From NCBI GenBank assembly GCA_016189965.1, contig JACPRL010000043.1:1-8497 (forward strand): DNA of 8,497 bases. The letters are read 5' to 3'. This document shows, piece after piece, positions 1 to 6,220 of the stretch (its first letter is position 1; the number at the start of each line of letters is the position of its first letter). Position numbers and translations under genes: made by a program. This DNA comes from Acidobacteriota bacterium. GTDB lineage: Bacteria; Acidobacteriota; Terriglobia; Acidiferrales; 2-02-FULL-67-57. Under the pieces are notes generated by a model. It did not search any database, was not told where the DNA came from, and saw only the letters and a list, made by a program, of their open reading frames with translations.

Positions 1-527
1 CCGAGGTAGAGCGGCACGGGCCAGCGCGGAACTTCCGTCTCTGACCGCAGGGCCGGGGCGTGGGCGGAAAAGGCGCGGCCTTCGTAGCGGACTTCCTGCC
101 CGCTCAACATGGCGCGAATGATTTCGATGCTTTCCTTGATGACCGTCGCCGGGCTGGCCTCCTTGCCTTTCTCCCCTTCGCCGATGTGTTTCATAAAGAT
201 TTTCGAGGCACCCAGTCCGAGCAGGAAGCGGCCCGGGCCGGCCGTTTCCTGCAGCACGCGCGCCTCCATGGCGATTTGCACCGGGTGGCGGGTGTAGGGC
301 GAGACAATCCCCCAGCCGATGGCCAGGCGCCGGGTCTCGCGAGCGACGAGAGCGGTGATGGCGGTGGAGGAGCGCGCTTCCATCGAATGCTTGCGCCACC
401 AGGGGTAGGCCTCGGCCAGCCAGAAGATGTCGAAGCCTACCTCGTCGCACGCCCGCGCCATGCGCAGGGTTTCTTCCACCGGCTCCATGCTGAGCTGGAG
501 GATGGAGACGCGAAAGGGGACGCTCAT
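1..527 (-). CDS. LLM-class flavin/F420-dependent oxidoreductase, 3' end outside window
   Basis: The first 175 residues of a bacterial-luciferase-like (LLM) oxidoreductase; the C-terminal half lies beyond the left edge. These are TIM-barrel enzymes that use reduced FMN or coenzyme F420. Visible marks are the opening strand FRVSILQLSMEP (residues 5-16), EVGFDIFWLAEAY (29-41), the family-typical GIVSPYTRHPVQIAMEA (73-89) and the glycine-rich GRFLLGLGASK (99-109). The YTRHP run resembles F420-type members, but the cofactor cannot be fixed from half a protein. ATG at 527 is chosen because the fold's first strand follows directly; the ribosome-binding site is weak (a GTGAG run, part of which is the upstream stop). 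It starts 7 nt after the ketopantoate-reductase-family gene ends, so co-transcription and coupled translation are likely. The substrate is unknown. Family assignment is firm; specificity is not. Confidence 0.88.
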   Translation of the reverse strand, partial: MSVPFRVSILQLSMEPVEETLRMARACDEVGFDIFWLAEAYPWWRKHSMEARSSTAITALVARETRRLAIGWGIVSPYTRHPVQIAMEARVLQETAGPGRFLLGLGASKIFMKHIGEGEKGKEASPATVIKESIEIIRAMLSGQEVRYEGRAFSAHAPALRSETEVPRWPVPLYL

Positions 528-534
528 CGCCAAC

Positions 535-1455
535 TCACGGGTTCGACCAGGAGTCCTCGAGCGCTTTCATCAGCGCCCACAGCGCCTTGTTGAGCGGCGT
601 CGCCACGCCGGCCTTCGCGCCCCACTCGACGATGGCGCCGTTCATAAAGTCCACCTCAGTCGGCCGGCGCGCCAGTACGTCCTGGAGCATGCTGGCCTTG
701 TGCCTGCCGGGAGCGCGGGCGCCTTTCTGGACCAGGTCGCGCGGGTCGCCGTGCAGAGTGATGCCGTGGGCGCGCGCCACGGCCTCGCCTTCGCGAATCA
801 GCGCTTCGACCAGCTCGGCGGTGGGGGGGAAGTAGGTGACGGCGGCGTGGTGCAGGCCGGTGAGGGCGCCGACGGGGTTGGTGGCGGCGTTGAAGATCAG
901 CTTCGTCCACTGCGCGCCGCGGGCATCTTCGAGCGCGATGGTGTTGAGCCCGGCGCGGGTCAGCATGTCGGCCAGCTCGCGGACTTTTTCCATCGGCGTG
1001 GCGCTGGGCTCGAAGGGCCCGATCCAGGTGTCGCCCGCAATATCATAGCCGACCTGGCCGGGGGCAATGACGTGGCCGGCGGGGAAGGTAGTGCCGCGGA
1101 TGACGGTGCGGACGTGCTCGGCCAAGATTTCCTCGTTGCCGACGCCGTTCTGCACCGAGCAGACGGCGCTCTGGGCGTCAAAGATGCGCGCGGCCTGCGC
1201 GATGGCGACGCGGGTATGGATGGATTTGGTGGCGACGATGCCGTAGTCGCAGCGCGGCACGTCGGCGGGGTTGGTCGTGGCGTGAAGGCGGATGGTAAAG
1301 CTGGCGACGCCTGAAAGGCGCAGCCCTGCTTGGTTGATGGCTCGGACGTGCTCCTCCCAGACATCGAAGGCATGGAGTTCGACGCCGTCCAGCCGCGCCA
1401 GGTGGGCGGCGAAGATGCTGCCGACGGCGCCGCAGCCGACAATGCACACTTTCAT
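535..1455 (-). CDS. panE: 2-dehydropantoate 2-reductase family (ApbA/PanE) NADPH-dependent reductase
   Basis: A cytoplasmic dehydrogenase of the ketopantoate reductase family. The family's known reaction is NADPH reduction of 2-dehydropantoate to pantoate for coenzyme A synthesis. Numbered from Met at 1455 (306 residues, a normal family length), the Rossmann motif GCGAVGS is at 7-13 and the QNGVGNEE loop at 102-109. The KLIFNAATNPVGALTG helix (185-200) carries the catalytic-type Lys185, and SMLQDV...RPTEVDFMNG (255-273) carries the conserved Ser255 and Glu267. All active-site signatures are intact. A GTG at 1467 gives four extra residues in frame, but it sits inside the apparent Shine-Dalgarno sequence, so ATG 1455 is preferred. 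Many genomes hold several paralogues acting on other 2-keto acids. The tight pairing with an LLM oxidoreductase, and no pan or coa genes in view, leaves true PanE function plausible but unproven. Confidence 0.85.
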   Translation of the reverse strand: MKVCIVGCGAVGSIFAAHLARLDGVELHAFDVWEEHVRAINQAGLRLSGVASFTIRLHATTNPADVPRCDYGIVATKSIHTRVAIAQAARIFDAQSAVCSVQNGVGNEEILAEHVRTVIRGTTFPAGHVIAPGQVGYDIAGDTWIGPFEPSATPMEKVRELADMLTRAGLNTIALEDARGAQWTKLIFNAATNPVGALTGLHHAAVTYFPPTAELVEALIREGEAVARAHGITLHGDPRDLVQKGARAPGRHKASMLQDVLARRPTEVDFMNGAIVEWGAKAGVATPLNKALWALMKALEDSWSNP

Positions 1456-1463
1456 ATGAGAGT

Positions 1464-1471
1464 TCACCCTC
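1464..1471 (-). promoter_or_regulatory. Ribosome-binding site deciding the KPR start
   Basis: On the minus strand GAGGGTGA lies 8 nt upstream of ATG 1455. It resembles the GGAGGTGA complement of the 16S rRNA tail with one inserted G. The alternative in-frame GTG start (1467-1465) lies within this run, which argues against it. Confidence 0.5.
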
Positions 1472-1548
1472 AGCCAAGGTGCCGGCCTATCCTACGACGC
1501 CCGCCCAACCAGCACTAGACCTGACTGTGTGCCATTTGGCCACCACTG

Positions 1549-1648
1549 TCATCCTGAGCGGAGCCCCGCCCCTTCCGGCGTTGGTGCCACCGTGGTTGGG
1601 GCACAACTTCTCTGCCACCGCAAGGGGCGGGGCGGAGTCGAAGGATCT
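1549..1648. repeat. Dispersed-type palindromic repeat (TCATCCTGAGCG...GTCGAAGGATCT)
   Basis: Twelve-base arms GCCCCGCCCCTT (1563-1574) and AAGGGGCGGGGC (1622-1633) are perfect reverse complements around a 47-base centre. Outside them, ATCCT (1551-1555) and AGGAT (1642-1646) are also complementary. The outer words, TCATCCTGAGCGGAG on the left and GGAGTCGAAGGATCT on the right, match a multi-copy intergenic repeat style I recall from Acidobacteriota, Chloroflexota and others. Only one copy is in this window, so repetition is inferred from memory. The long centre makes a simple intrinsic terminator unlikely. Confidence 0.6.
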
Positions 1649-1684
1649 GCTTTTCACCCCGCCGGCCACCGAGTGCTTCCATCT

Positions 1685-1706
1685 CCCCCAGGCTGGAGCC
1701 TGGGGG
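1685..1706. repeat. Perfect hairpin CCCCCAGGC-TGGA-GCCTGGGGG
   Basis: Nine-base perfect arms (1685-1693 and 1698-1706) enclose a 4-base loop. Neither side is followed by a tight T tract; the plus strand has AATATTTT only 11 bases on and the minus strand has none. It is therefore a poor intrinsic terminator. The phrase resembles another dispersed intergenic palindrome seen in GC-rich soil bacteria. It could protect the 3' end of the receptor mRNA. Confidence 0.5.
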
Positions 1707-1737
1707 CTCGGCGCGTAATATTTTCTCGCTGAGCCCG

Positions 1738-1775
1738 GCTTGCCCTGAGCCTGCCGAAGGGTGGCACCCGCCACC
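1738..1775. repeat. Adjoining small palindromes downstream of the receptor gene
   Basis: Two units touch. GCTTGCCCTGAGCCTGCCGA followed by AGGG (1738-1761) has CCCT/AGGG ends and resembles the common CCCTGAG...CGAAGGG intergenic repeat. It is followed by GGTGGC-ACCC-GCCACC (1760-1775), a 6-bp stem with a 4-base loop. On the minus strand the second hairpin starts 25 bases after the receptor stop codon. No T run follows it, so it may stabilise or weakly terminate the mRNA. Confidence 0.45.
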
Positions 1776-1800
1776 GGGACACAACCACGGCTCCCAAGTT

Positions 1801-4800
1801 CTAGAAGGTGAGGCGCAGCGCGAACTGGAAGTGGCGGGGCGGGTTGATGGCGCGGGGCGTCCCATAGGCCGGGTTAGGCGAGCCTTCGAGGAAGAAGGGA
1901 CCCGCGCCGCAGGTGGGATGCAAGGGCGCGGGCACATTGCAGAAGTCGGCGGCGCCGTAGACGGTGTTGAAGAAGCGGATGTTGAGGATGTTGAAGGCGT
2001 TGAACATCTCTCCGATGAACTCCAGGTCGGCGCGCTCGCCGAGGTGAAACATGCGGGAGAGGCGGAAGTCCAGGCTGTAGAGGCCATCGCCCTTGAAGGT
2101 GTTGCGGGGTTCGAGGCCCACGCGGTCGTTGACACCGAAGACATCGCCGTTGGCGTCGAAGCCGGCAAACTTGGTGAAGAAGTGCGTCGAGCGGAGAGTA
2201 ACGATGGTGCTGAACTGGAAGTCGTTGACGAGGGGGTGGCGGTCGGTGGGCCCGGCGATGGTGGCGTTGCCGACGAAGCGATGGGCGGCGTGGTCAGAGG
2301 AGAGGGCGCGCTCGGCGCGCAGGTCGGGGTCGAAATTCGGGCTGTCCTGCGGGATCAGCACGAAGCTCGGGTTGGGGCCGTCGTCAATGGTCTTCGACCA
2401 GGTGTAGCTGATGCCGAACCCCAGATGGCGCCGGAAGCGGCGGTTGACGTTGATGAGCAGGCCGTCAAAGACGGAGCGCCAGAGCGAGTCGGCTTCGAAG
2501 TACACCGCGAAGTTTGGATTGTTCACGCCCGGGATGCCCGGGGCGCCGCAGATGATCACCGGGCAGAAGTAGGTGTTTTTCAAGCCGACGTTGCCGCGGG
2601 AATCGTGCACCAGGTCCTGGCCGGTGGGCGGCGGCACGTTGACGTTCCAGAAGCTGCCCAGGTGAATCCCTTTCACCCGCAGGTAGCTGAGGTTGACAAT
2701 CAAATCCGGCACGGGCTCGAACTCCAGCCCCAGGGTCATCTGGATGGCATAGGGAGCTTGGTGGTCGCGGGCAAAGCGGACAATGACGGCGTCGGCGAAG
2801 AAGCCGCAGCCGGCCAGGGTGCCGTTGGCGGAGGGGAAGCCCAGCGGGCAGGTCATCGTTGGCACGGCATCAGGGTAGCGCGCGTTGGTCAAGAGTTCGT
2901 TCAAGGCGATCTGTGTGGTGAAGGGGTCGGCGGCGAAGGCGAACAGGCGCGTGGTCGCGTCCAATTCATCCTCCTTCTCTTCCCGCCCGGGGTACTGGCC
3001 GAGGACGCCGCCGCAGGAGGGAATCTGGCAGGCGAGCAGGGGCGAAGGGATGGTGCCGTGGAAGAGGCCGATGCCGCCGCGGAGGACGAAATTGGCCTCG
3101 GTGCCGAGGTTGTAGGCGAAGCCGAAGCGGGGGTCGACGTTGTTCAGGTCGTCGTCCAGCGCGCGCGACGGCCAGGTCTCCCATTCGTAGCGCACGCCGA
3201 AGTTGAGGGTGAGGTTGGGAGTGGCGCGCCACTTGTCCTGAATGAAGAAGCCGTTGTAGGTGTGGCTGAGGGCGCCCTTGGCCAGGTCGCGGATGCTGTC
3301 CGGGATGCCGGGCTCGGCGAAGACGCCGGTGCCGTTGGGCAGGATGGTGGGCTCGGTGAAGTTGCTGGCGGCGTCGTTGCGCTGGAAGAAAATGACGAAG
3401 GGGGTGCCAGTGTCGTAGCTGAACAGGCAGCCGGTGAGGCAGGCGAAGGTGGCCTCGAAGGGGTAGAAGAGCGGGAAGGACTCGATGGTGCGGACGAAGT
3501 TGAAGTTGCCGCCGAAGCTGACGGTGTGTGGGCCACGGATCAAGGTGACCTTGTCGACCAGTTCGACGCGCGTCTCTCGGTAGAAGTCGGGGTTGCCGCG
3601 GTTGACCCCGGTGGTGAAGGTGTTGGCGATTTCCAGGTGCGGCTCGCCGGAGGTGGCGGGAAAATCGAAGGTGCGGCGGGCCCATTGCCAGCGGTATTCG
3701 TTGAGGAAGGTGGGTGAGAAAGTGGAGGTGAGGTTGACGACCAGAGACTGGTCGCGGAAGAAGTTGTTGCGGAAGGTGGAGGGGGCGTCGAAGCCGTCGT
3801 TCAGCGGCGACTGGCGGGTGAAGCGGCCGTCGTTGAAGAAGTAGCGGCCGGAGAGGAGGTGGCGCTCGGAGGCGGCGTGGTCGATTCGGACGAGCAAGTT
3901 GTCGCTGTTGGCGGTGCGAGTGACGTTCAGCTCTTCGGGGCGCAGCCCGACGGCGGTCTTGGTGGCGTTGACGATGGTGATGCCGTCGAACAGCGCGGAG
4001 TTGTAGAAGGGGGATTCGTGGCGGCGCTGGCCTTCGTAGTTGCCGAAGATGAAGGTTTTGTCCTTGGCGATGGGGCCGCCGAGGGTGACCCCGAACTGGT
4101 TCTGCTGCAGCTTGGTCAAGCCGGGGCGGGAGAGGATGCTGCGGGCGTTCAAGGCATCGTTCTGGAAGAACTCATAGAGGGAGCCGTGGAACTCGTTGGT
4201 GCCGCTCTTGGTGACGATGTTGACGATGCCGCCCACGCCGCGGCCGAACTCGGTGCTGTAGGTGGAGTTGATGACCTGGAACTCGCGCACCGCTTCCTGC
4301 GACGGCGTCGTCTTCTGGATGCCGGAGGCGGTGGACATGTTGTCGGCGCCGTCAATGGCCACGAAATTGAAGTGGATGTTCTGGCCGCCGAAGGAGAGCT
4401 TGGTGACCGGCTCGACGATGACGTCGGTGCTCCCCGAGGTGGTCTCGCCGATGTTGACCCCGGGGGCGAGCAGGGCGAAGTCAATGAACTGGCGGCCACT
4501 GACGGGCAGCGACTCAATCTGCTTTTCGGCGATGACTGAGGCGACAGTGGTGCGGGTGGGTTCGAGCAGAGCGCCGCGGGCTTCCACGACGACTTCTTCG
4601 GCCCGTTCGCCGACCTGGAGGGTGAAGTCGAGCGTGGCCGTCTGGCCGATGAGCAAGGTGACTTTCTGCACTTCGCGGCGGAAGCCCTCTTTCTCGGCGC
4701 TGACAGTGTAGGTTCCGACCGGGAGGGCGAGGAGGCGGTAGTCGCCGACCTCGGAGGTGGTGGCGGAGCGGGAGAGGCCGGTGGCGTCGTTGACGGCGGT

Positions 4801-4944
4801 CACGCTGGCGCCGGGAATCAGCGCCCCGGCCGGGTCGAGCACGCGGCCCTCCAGCGTGGCGGTGATGGTCTGGGCGCGCGCCGGAAGAGAGACAACCAGA
4901 CACAGCAGACACACAAACACGACAGAGAAAAGGCAACGCTTCAT
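1801..4944 (-). CDS. Oar-like TonB-dependent outer-membrane receptor with carboxypeptidase-regulatory domain
   Basis: A 1047-residue outer-membrane receptor that would import a large or scarce substrate using TonB/ExbBD energy. Residues 1-24 form a signal peptide (KR, hydrophobic core, then PARA before Gln25). Residues 27-112 are a CarboxypepD_reg/Cna-B-like domain (GRVLDPAGALIPGASVTA; VGTYTVSAEKEGF). EEVVVEA at 116-122 looks like a TonB box. The plug follows (ESLPVSGRQFIDFALLAPGV at 144-163; VREFQVINSTYSTEFGRGVG at 219-238; NIVTKSGTNEFHG at 242-254), and then a beta-barrel ending in the aromatic-rich RHFQFALRLTF. Length and order match intact Oar-type receptors of Acidobacteriota. ATG 4944 has a GGGGGA ribosome-binding site 6 nt upstream. 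No SusD or TonB gene is adjacent, so the ligand is unknown. All ten mature cysteines lie in five close pairs. The gene is divergent from the M24 gene. Confidence 0.93.
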   Translation of the reverse strand: MKRCLFSVVFVCLLCLVVSLPARAQTITATLEGRVLDPAGALIPGASVTAVNDATGLSRSATTSEVGDYRLLALPVGTYTVSAEKEGFRREVQKVTLLIGQTATLDFTLQVGERAEEVVVEARGALLEPTRTTVASVIAEKQIESLPVSGRQFIDFALLAPGVNIGETTSGSTDVIVEPVTKLSFGGQNIHFNFVAIDGADNMSTASGIQKTTPSQEAVREFQVINSTYSTEFGRGVGGIVNIVTKSGTNEFHGSLYEFFQNDALNARSILSRPGLTKLQQNQFGVTLGGPIAKDKTFIFGNYEGQRRHESPFYNSALFDGITIVNATKTAVGLRPEELNVTRTANSDNLLVRIDHAASERHLLSGRYFFNDGRFTRQSPLNDGFDAPSTFRNNFFRDQSLVVNLTSTFSPTFLNEYRWQWARRTFDFPATSGEPHLEIANTFTTGVNRGNPDFYRETRVELVDKVTLIRGPHTVSFGGNFNFVRTIESFPLFYPFEATFACLTGCLFSYDTGTPFVIFFQRNDAASNFTEPTILPNGTGVFAEPGIPDSIRDLAKGALSHTYNGFFIQDKWRATPNLTLNFGVRYEWETWPSRALDDDLNNVDPRFGFAYNLGTEANFVLRGGIGLFHGTIPSPLLACQIPSCGGVLGQYPGREEKEDELDATTRLFAFAADPFTTQIALNELLTNARYPDAVPTMTCPLGFPSANGTLAGCGFFADAVIVRFARDHQAPYAIQMTLGLEFEPVPDLIVNLSYLRVKGIHLGSFWNVNVPPPTGQDLVHDSRGNVGLKNTYFCPVIICGAPGIPGVNNPNFAVYFEADSLWRSVFDGLLINVNRRFRRHLGFGISYTWSKTIDDGPNPSFVLIPQDSPNFDPDLRAERALSSDHAAHRFVGNATIAGPTDRHPLVNDFQFSTIVTLRSTHFFTKFAGFDANGDVFGVNDRVGLEPRNTFKGDGLYSLDFRLSRMFHLGERADLEFIGEMFNAFNILNIRFFNTVYGAADFCNVPAPLHPTCGAGPFFLEGSPNPAYGTPRAINPPRHFQFALRLTF

Positions 4945-4950
4945 TGAAGT

Positions 4951-4956
4951 TCCCCC
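4951..4956 (-). promoter_or_regulatory. Ribosome-binding site of the receptor gene
   Basis: On the minus strand GGGGGA lies 6 nt upstream of ATG 4944. It is a purine-rich, acceptable Shine-Dalgarno sequence and supports this start, which also gives a complete signal peptide. Confidence 0.5.
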
Positions 4957-4982
4957 TGCCCCATCAGTTGCGGACGGCGCGC

Positions 4983-5011
4983 TTCTTACTACAGGGAGGT
5001 CGGCGAGTCAA
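4983..5011 (-). promoter_or_regulatory. Candidate sigma-70-type promoter for the receptor gene
   Basis: On the minus strand, TTGACT (5011-5006) is separated by 17 bases from TAAGAA (4988-4983), leaving a leader of about 30 nt before ATG 4944. The -35 is 5/6 to consensus and the -10 is weak (3/6). An interrupted palindrome AAGAA-A-TTCTT (5010-5020) abuts the -35 and could be a regulator site. This is prediction by eye only. Confidence 0.35.
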
Positions 5012-5048
5012 GAAATTCTTCTCCCGCCGCTCGGCGCCGCGGGCTGCC

Positions 5049-5077
5049 TTGACTTTGGCGGCGGGCAAGGGTAGTGG
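5049..5077 (+). promoter_or_regulatory. Weak candidate promoter for the M24-DUF72 unit
   Basis: TTGACT (5049-5054) with a 17-base spacer to TAGTGG (5072-5077), a poor -10. Transcription would start within a few bases of ATG 5090. This gives a very short or absent leader, consistent with the lack of a clear Shine-Dalgarno sequence there. Low confidence. Confidence 0.2.
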
Positions 5078-5089
5078 TAGTCGCCTCCG

Positions 5090-6220
5090 ATGATCAGCCC
5101 GGAAGAGATTGGCCGGCGCTACGCCAACCTGCGCGCCGCCCTGCAGGCCGAGGGCCTGGACGCGCTGATTGTGTGCGGGAACCAGTACGCGGGCTTTGAA
5201 GGGGCGGTGCGGTACGTTTCCGGCTTCGAGATTGTGCATCGCTACGCCTACGTGCTGCTGCCGCTGGAGAGTGAGCCGGTCCTGGTGTTCCCCCGCGAGG
5301 CGCGCTACGTGGGCGACAAAGGGAAGCCGTGGATTCGCGAGCAGGTTTTTCCCGAGGTGCCCGGGGAGTGGCTGCGGGAGCAGGCGGTGAGCCGGGGGTG
5401 GAGGCGCCTGGGGGTCTACGGGCTGAACTTCATCCTGACGGTGCGCGACTACCAGGCGCTGGCGCGGGGGAGCTTTGAGCTGGTGCCGTTTGACGTCCAG
5501 TTTGACACGGCGCGGGCGGTGAAGAGCGAAGAGGAGCTACGGCACGTGCGGGCCAGCATGGCGATCATCGTCGAGGGTTTCAGCAAGCTGCTGGCGGCCT
5601 ATGAGCCCGGGAAGACGGAAGCCGAAATCATGGCGCCGGCGGTCGAGCTGTTCTTCGCCCGCGGGGCGGGGCCGCGGATGATGAACATTCTGCTGTCGGG
5701 GACGGACGGGGAAGCGGAACCCTACTTCAAGGTGCCGGGCGAGCGCGTGGTGCGGGCGGACGACCTGCTGCTCTACTCGCTGGAGATTGGCGGGCCCGAA
5801 GGCTACTGGGTGGAGTTCTCCCGGGCGATGATCCGGGGAGAAGCGAGCCGGCGCACGGCGGCGATGCGCGACATCTATCCCGAGGCGCTGGAGGCGGCCC
5901 GCCGGCGGATGCGGGAGGGCGAGGCAGCCAGCAGCGTCCACCAGGCGTTCGCGGAGATTTTCACCCGGCACGGCTTCGTGCTCGGCCACCTGTCCGGGCA
6001 CTCCATCGGGATGACGATGATCGAGCACCCGGCCATCGGGGCGAACCAGCACACGGTGCTGCGGGAGAATATGGTTTTCTCTTTCCATCCGCATGTGCTC
6101 GACCCGGAGCAGAAGGCCTGCCTCTACACCCAGGACACCTTCCGCGTGGGGCGGAAAGAGGGCGAGAACCTGGCCGCGGTGCCGTGGCGGTTCTACGCCG
6201 GGGCCGAGGACCTCGGCTGA
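5090..6220 (+). CDS. M24-family (creatinase/aminopeptidase P fold) protein lacking canonical metal ligands
   Basis: A 376-residue cytoplasmic protein with the two-domain creatinase/prolidase layout. The N-terminal creatinase-like domain covers about 8-140 and the pita-bread M24 domain about 150-365. Family marks include VKSEEELRHVRASMAI (144-159), SGHSIGMTMIEHP (302-314) and ENMVFSFHP (326-334). Of the five dinuclear-metal ligands usual in M24 peptidases (Asp, Asp, His, Glu, Glu), only His304 remains by my alignment. The others are Glu232 (LEIGG), Glu242 (WVEFSR), His333 (FSFHP) and Gln348 (YTQDT). Metal-free M24 members such as creatinase and ectoine hydrolase cleave non-peptide C-N bonds, so a small-molecule hydrolase is as likely as a dipeptidase, or more so. 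ATG 5090 lacks a clear ribosome-binding site but begins the normal family N-terminus. The stop overlaps the DUF72 start by one base. The substrate is unknown. Confidence 0.85.
   Translation: MISPEEIGRRYANLRAALQAEGLDALIVCGNQYAGFEGAVRYVSGFEIVHRYAYVLLPLESEPVLVFPREARYVGDKGKPWIREQVFPEVPGEWLREQAVSRGWRRLGVYGLNFILTVRDYQALARGSFELVPFDVQFDTARAVKSEEELRHVRASMAIIVEGFSKLLAAYEPGKTEAEIMAPAVELFFARGAGPRMMNILLSGTDGEAEPYFKVPGERVVRADDLLLYSLEIGGPEGYWVEFSRAMIRGEASRRTAAMRDIYPEALEAARRRMREGEAASSVHQAFAEIFTRHGFVLGHLSGHSIGMTMIEHPAIGANQHTVLRENMVFSFHPHVLDPEQKACLYTQDTFRVGRKEGENLAAVPWRFYAGAEDLG

Larger units (their letters stand above)
1456..1800. other. Non-coding gap with palindromes; upstream region of the KPR gene
   Basis: About 345 bases between two minus-strand genes. 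Short open frames here show no family resemblance, no convincing ribosome-binding sites and low-complexity translations, so I read it as non-coding. It holds at least four palindromic units (1549-1648, 1685-1706, 1738-1761, 1760-1775). The promoter of the KPR/LLM unit should lie here. A TAGGAT hexamer on the minus strand near 1490 is a possible -10, but no matching -35 is visible at normal spacing. Confidence 0.6.

Noticed and set aside
427..1314. A 295-codon plus-strand open frame opposite the KPR gene
   Set aside because: The minus-strand frame has intact Rossmann and catalytic motifs; this one is a low-complexity Gly/Ala/Asp shadow.
1685..1706. Intrinsic terminator for the receptor transcript
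   Set aside because: The stem is strong, but on the minus strand it is followed by AGATGG rather than a T tract, so I call it a repeat or hairpin only.
1487..1774. Small genes in the 1468-1800 gap
   Set aside because: The open frames there run through palindromic repeats on both strands, have no ribosome-binding sites and give low-information translations.
1831..3717. A 628-codon open frame on the plus strand
   Set aside because: It lies wholly antisense to the receptor gene. Its translation is a monotonous Gly/Val/Glu/Ala string with no family motif, the expected shadow of a GC-rich gene with few antisense stops.
3859..4539. A 226-codon plus-strand open frame
   Set aside because: Antisense to the conserved plug region of the receptor, with biased Gly/Val/Asp composition and no recognisable motif.
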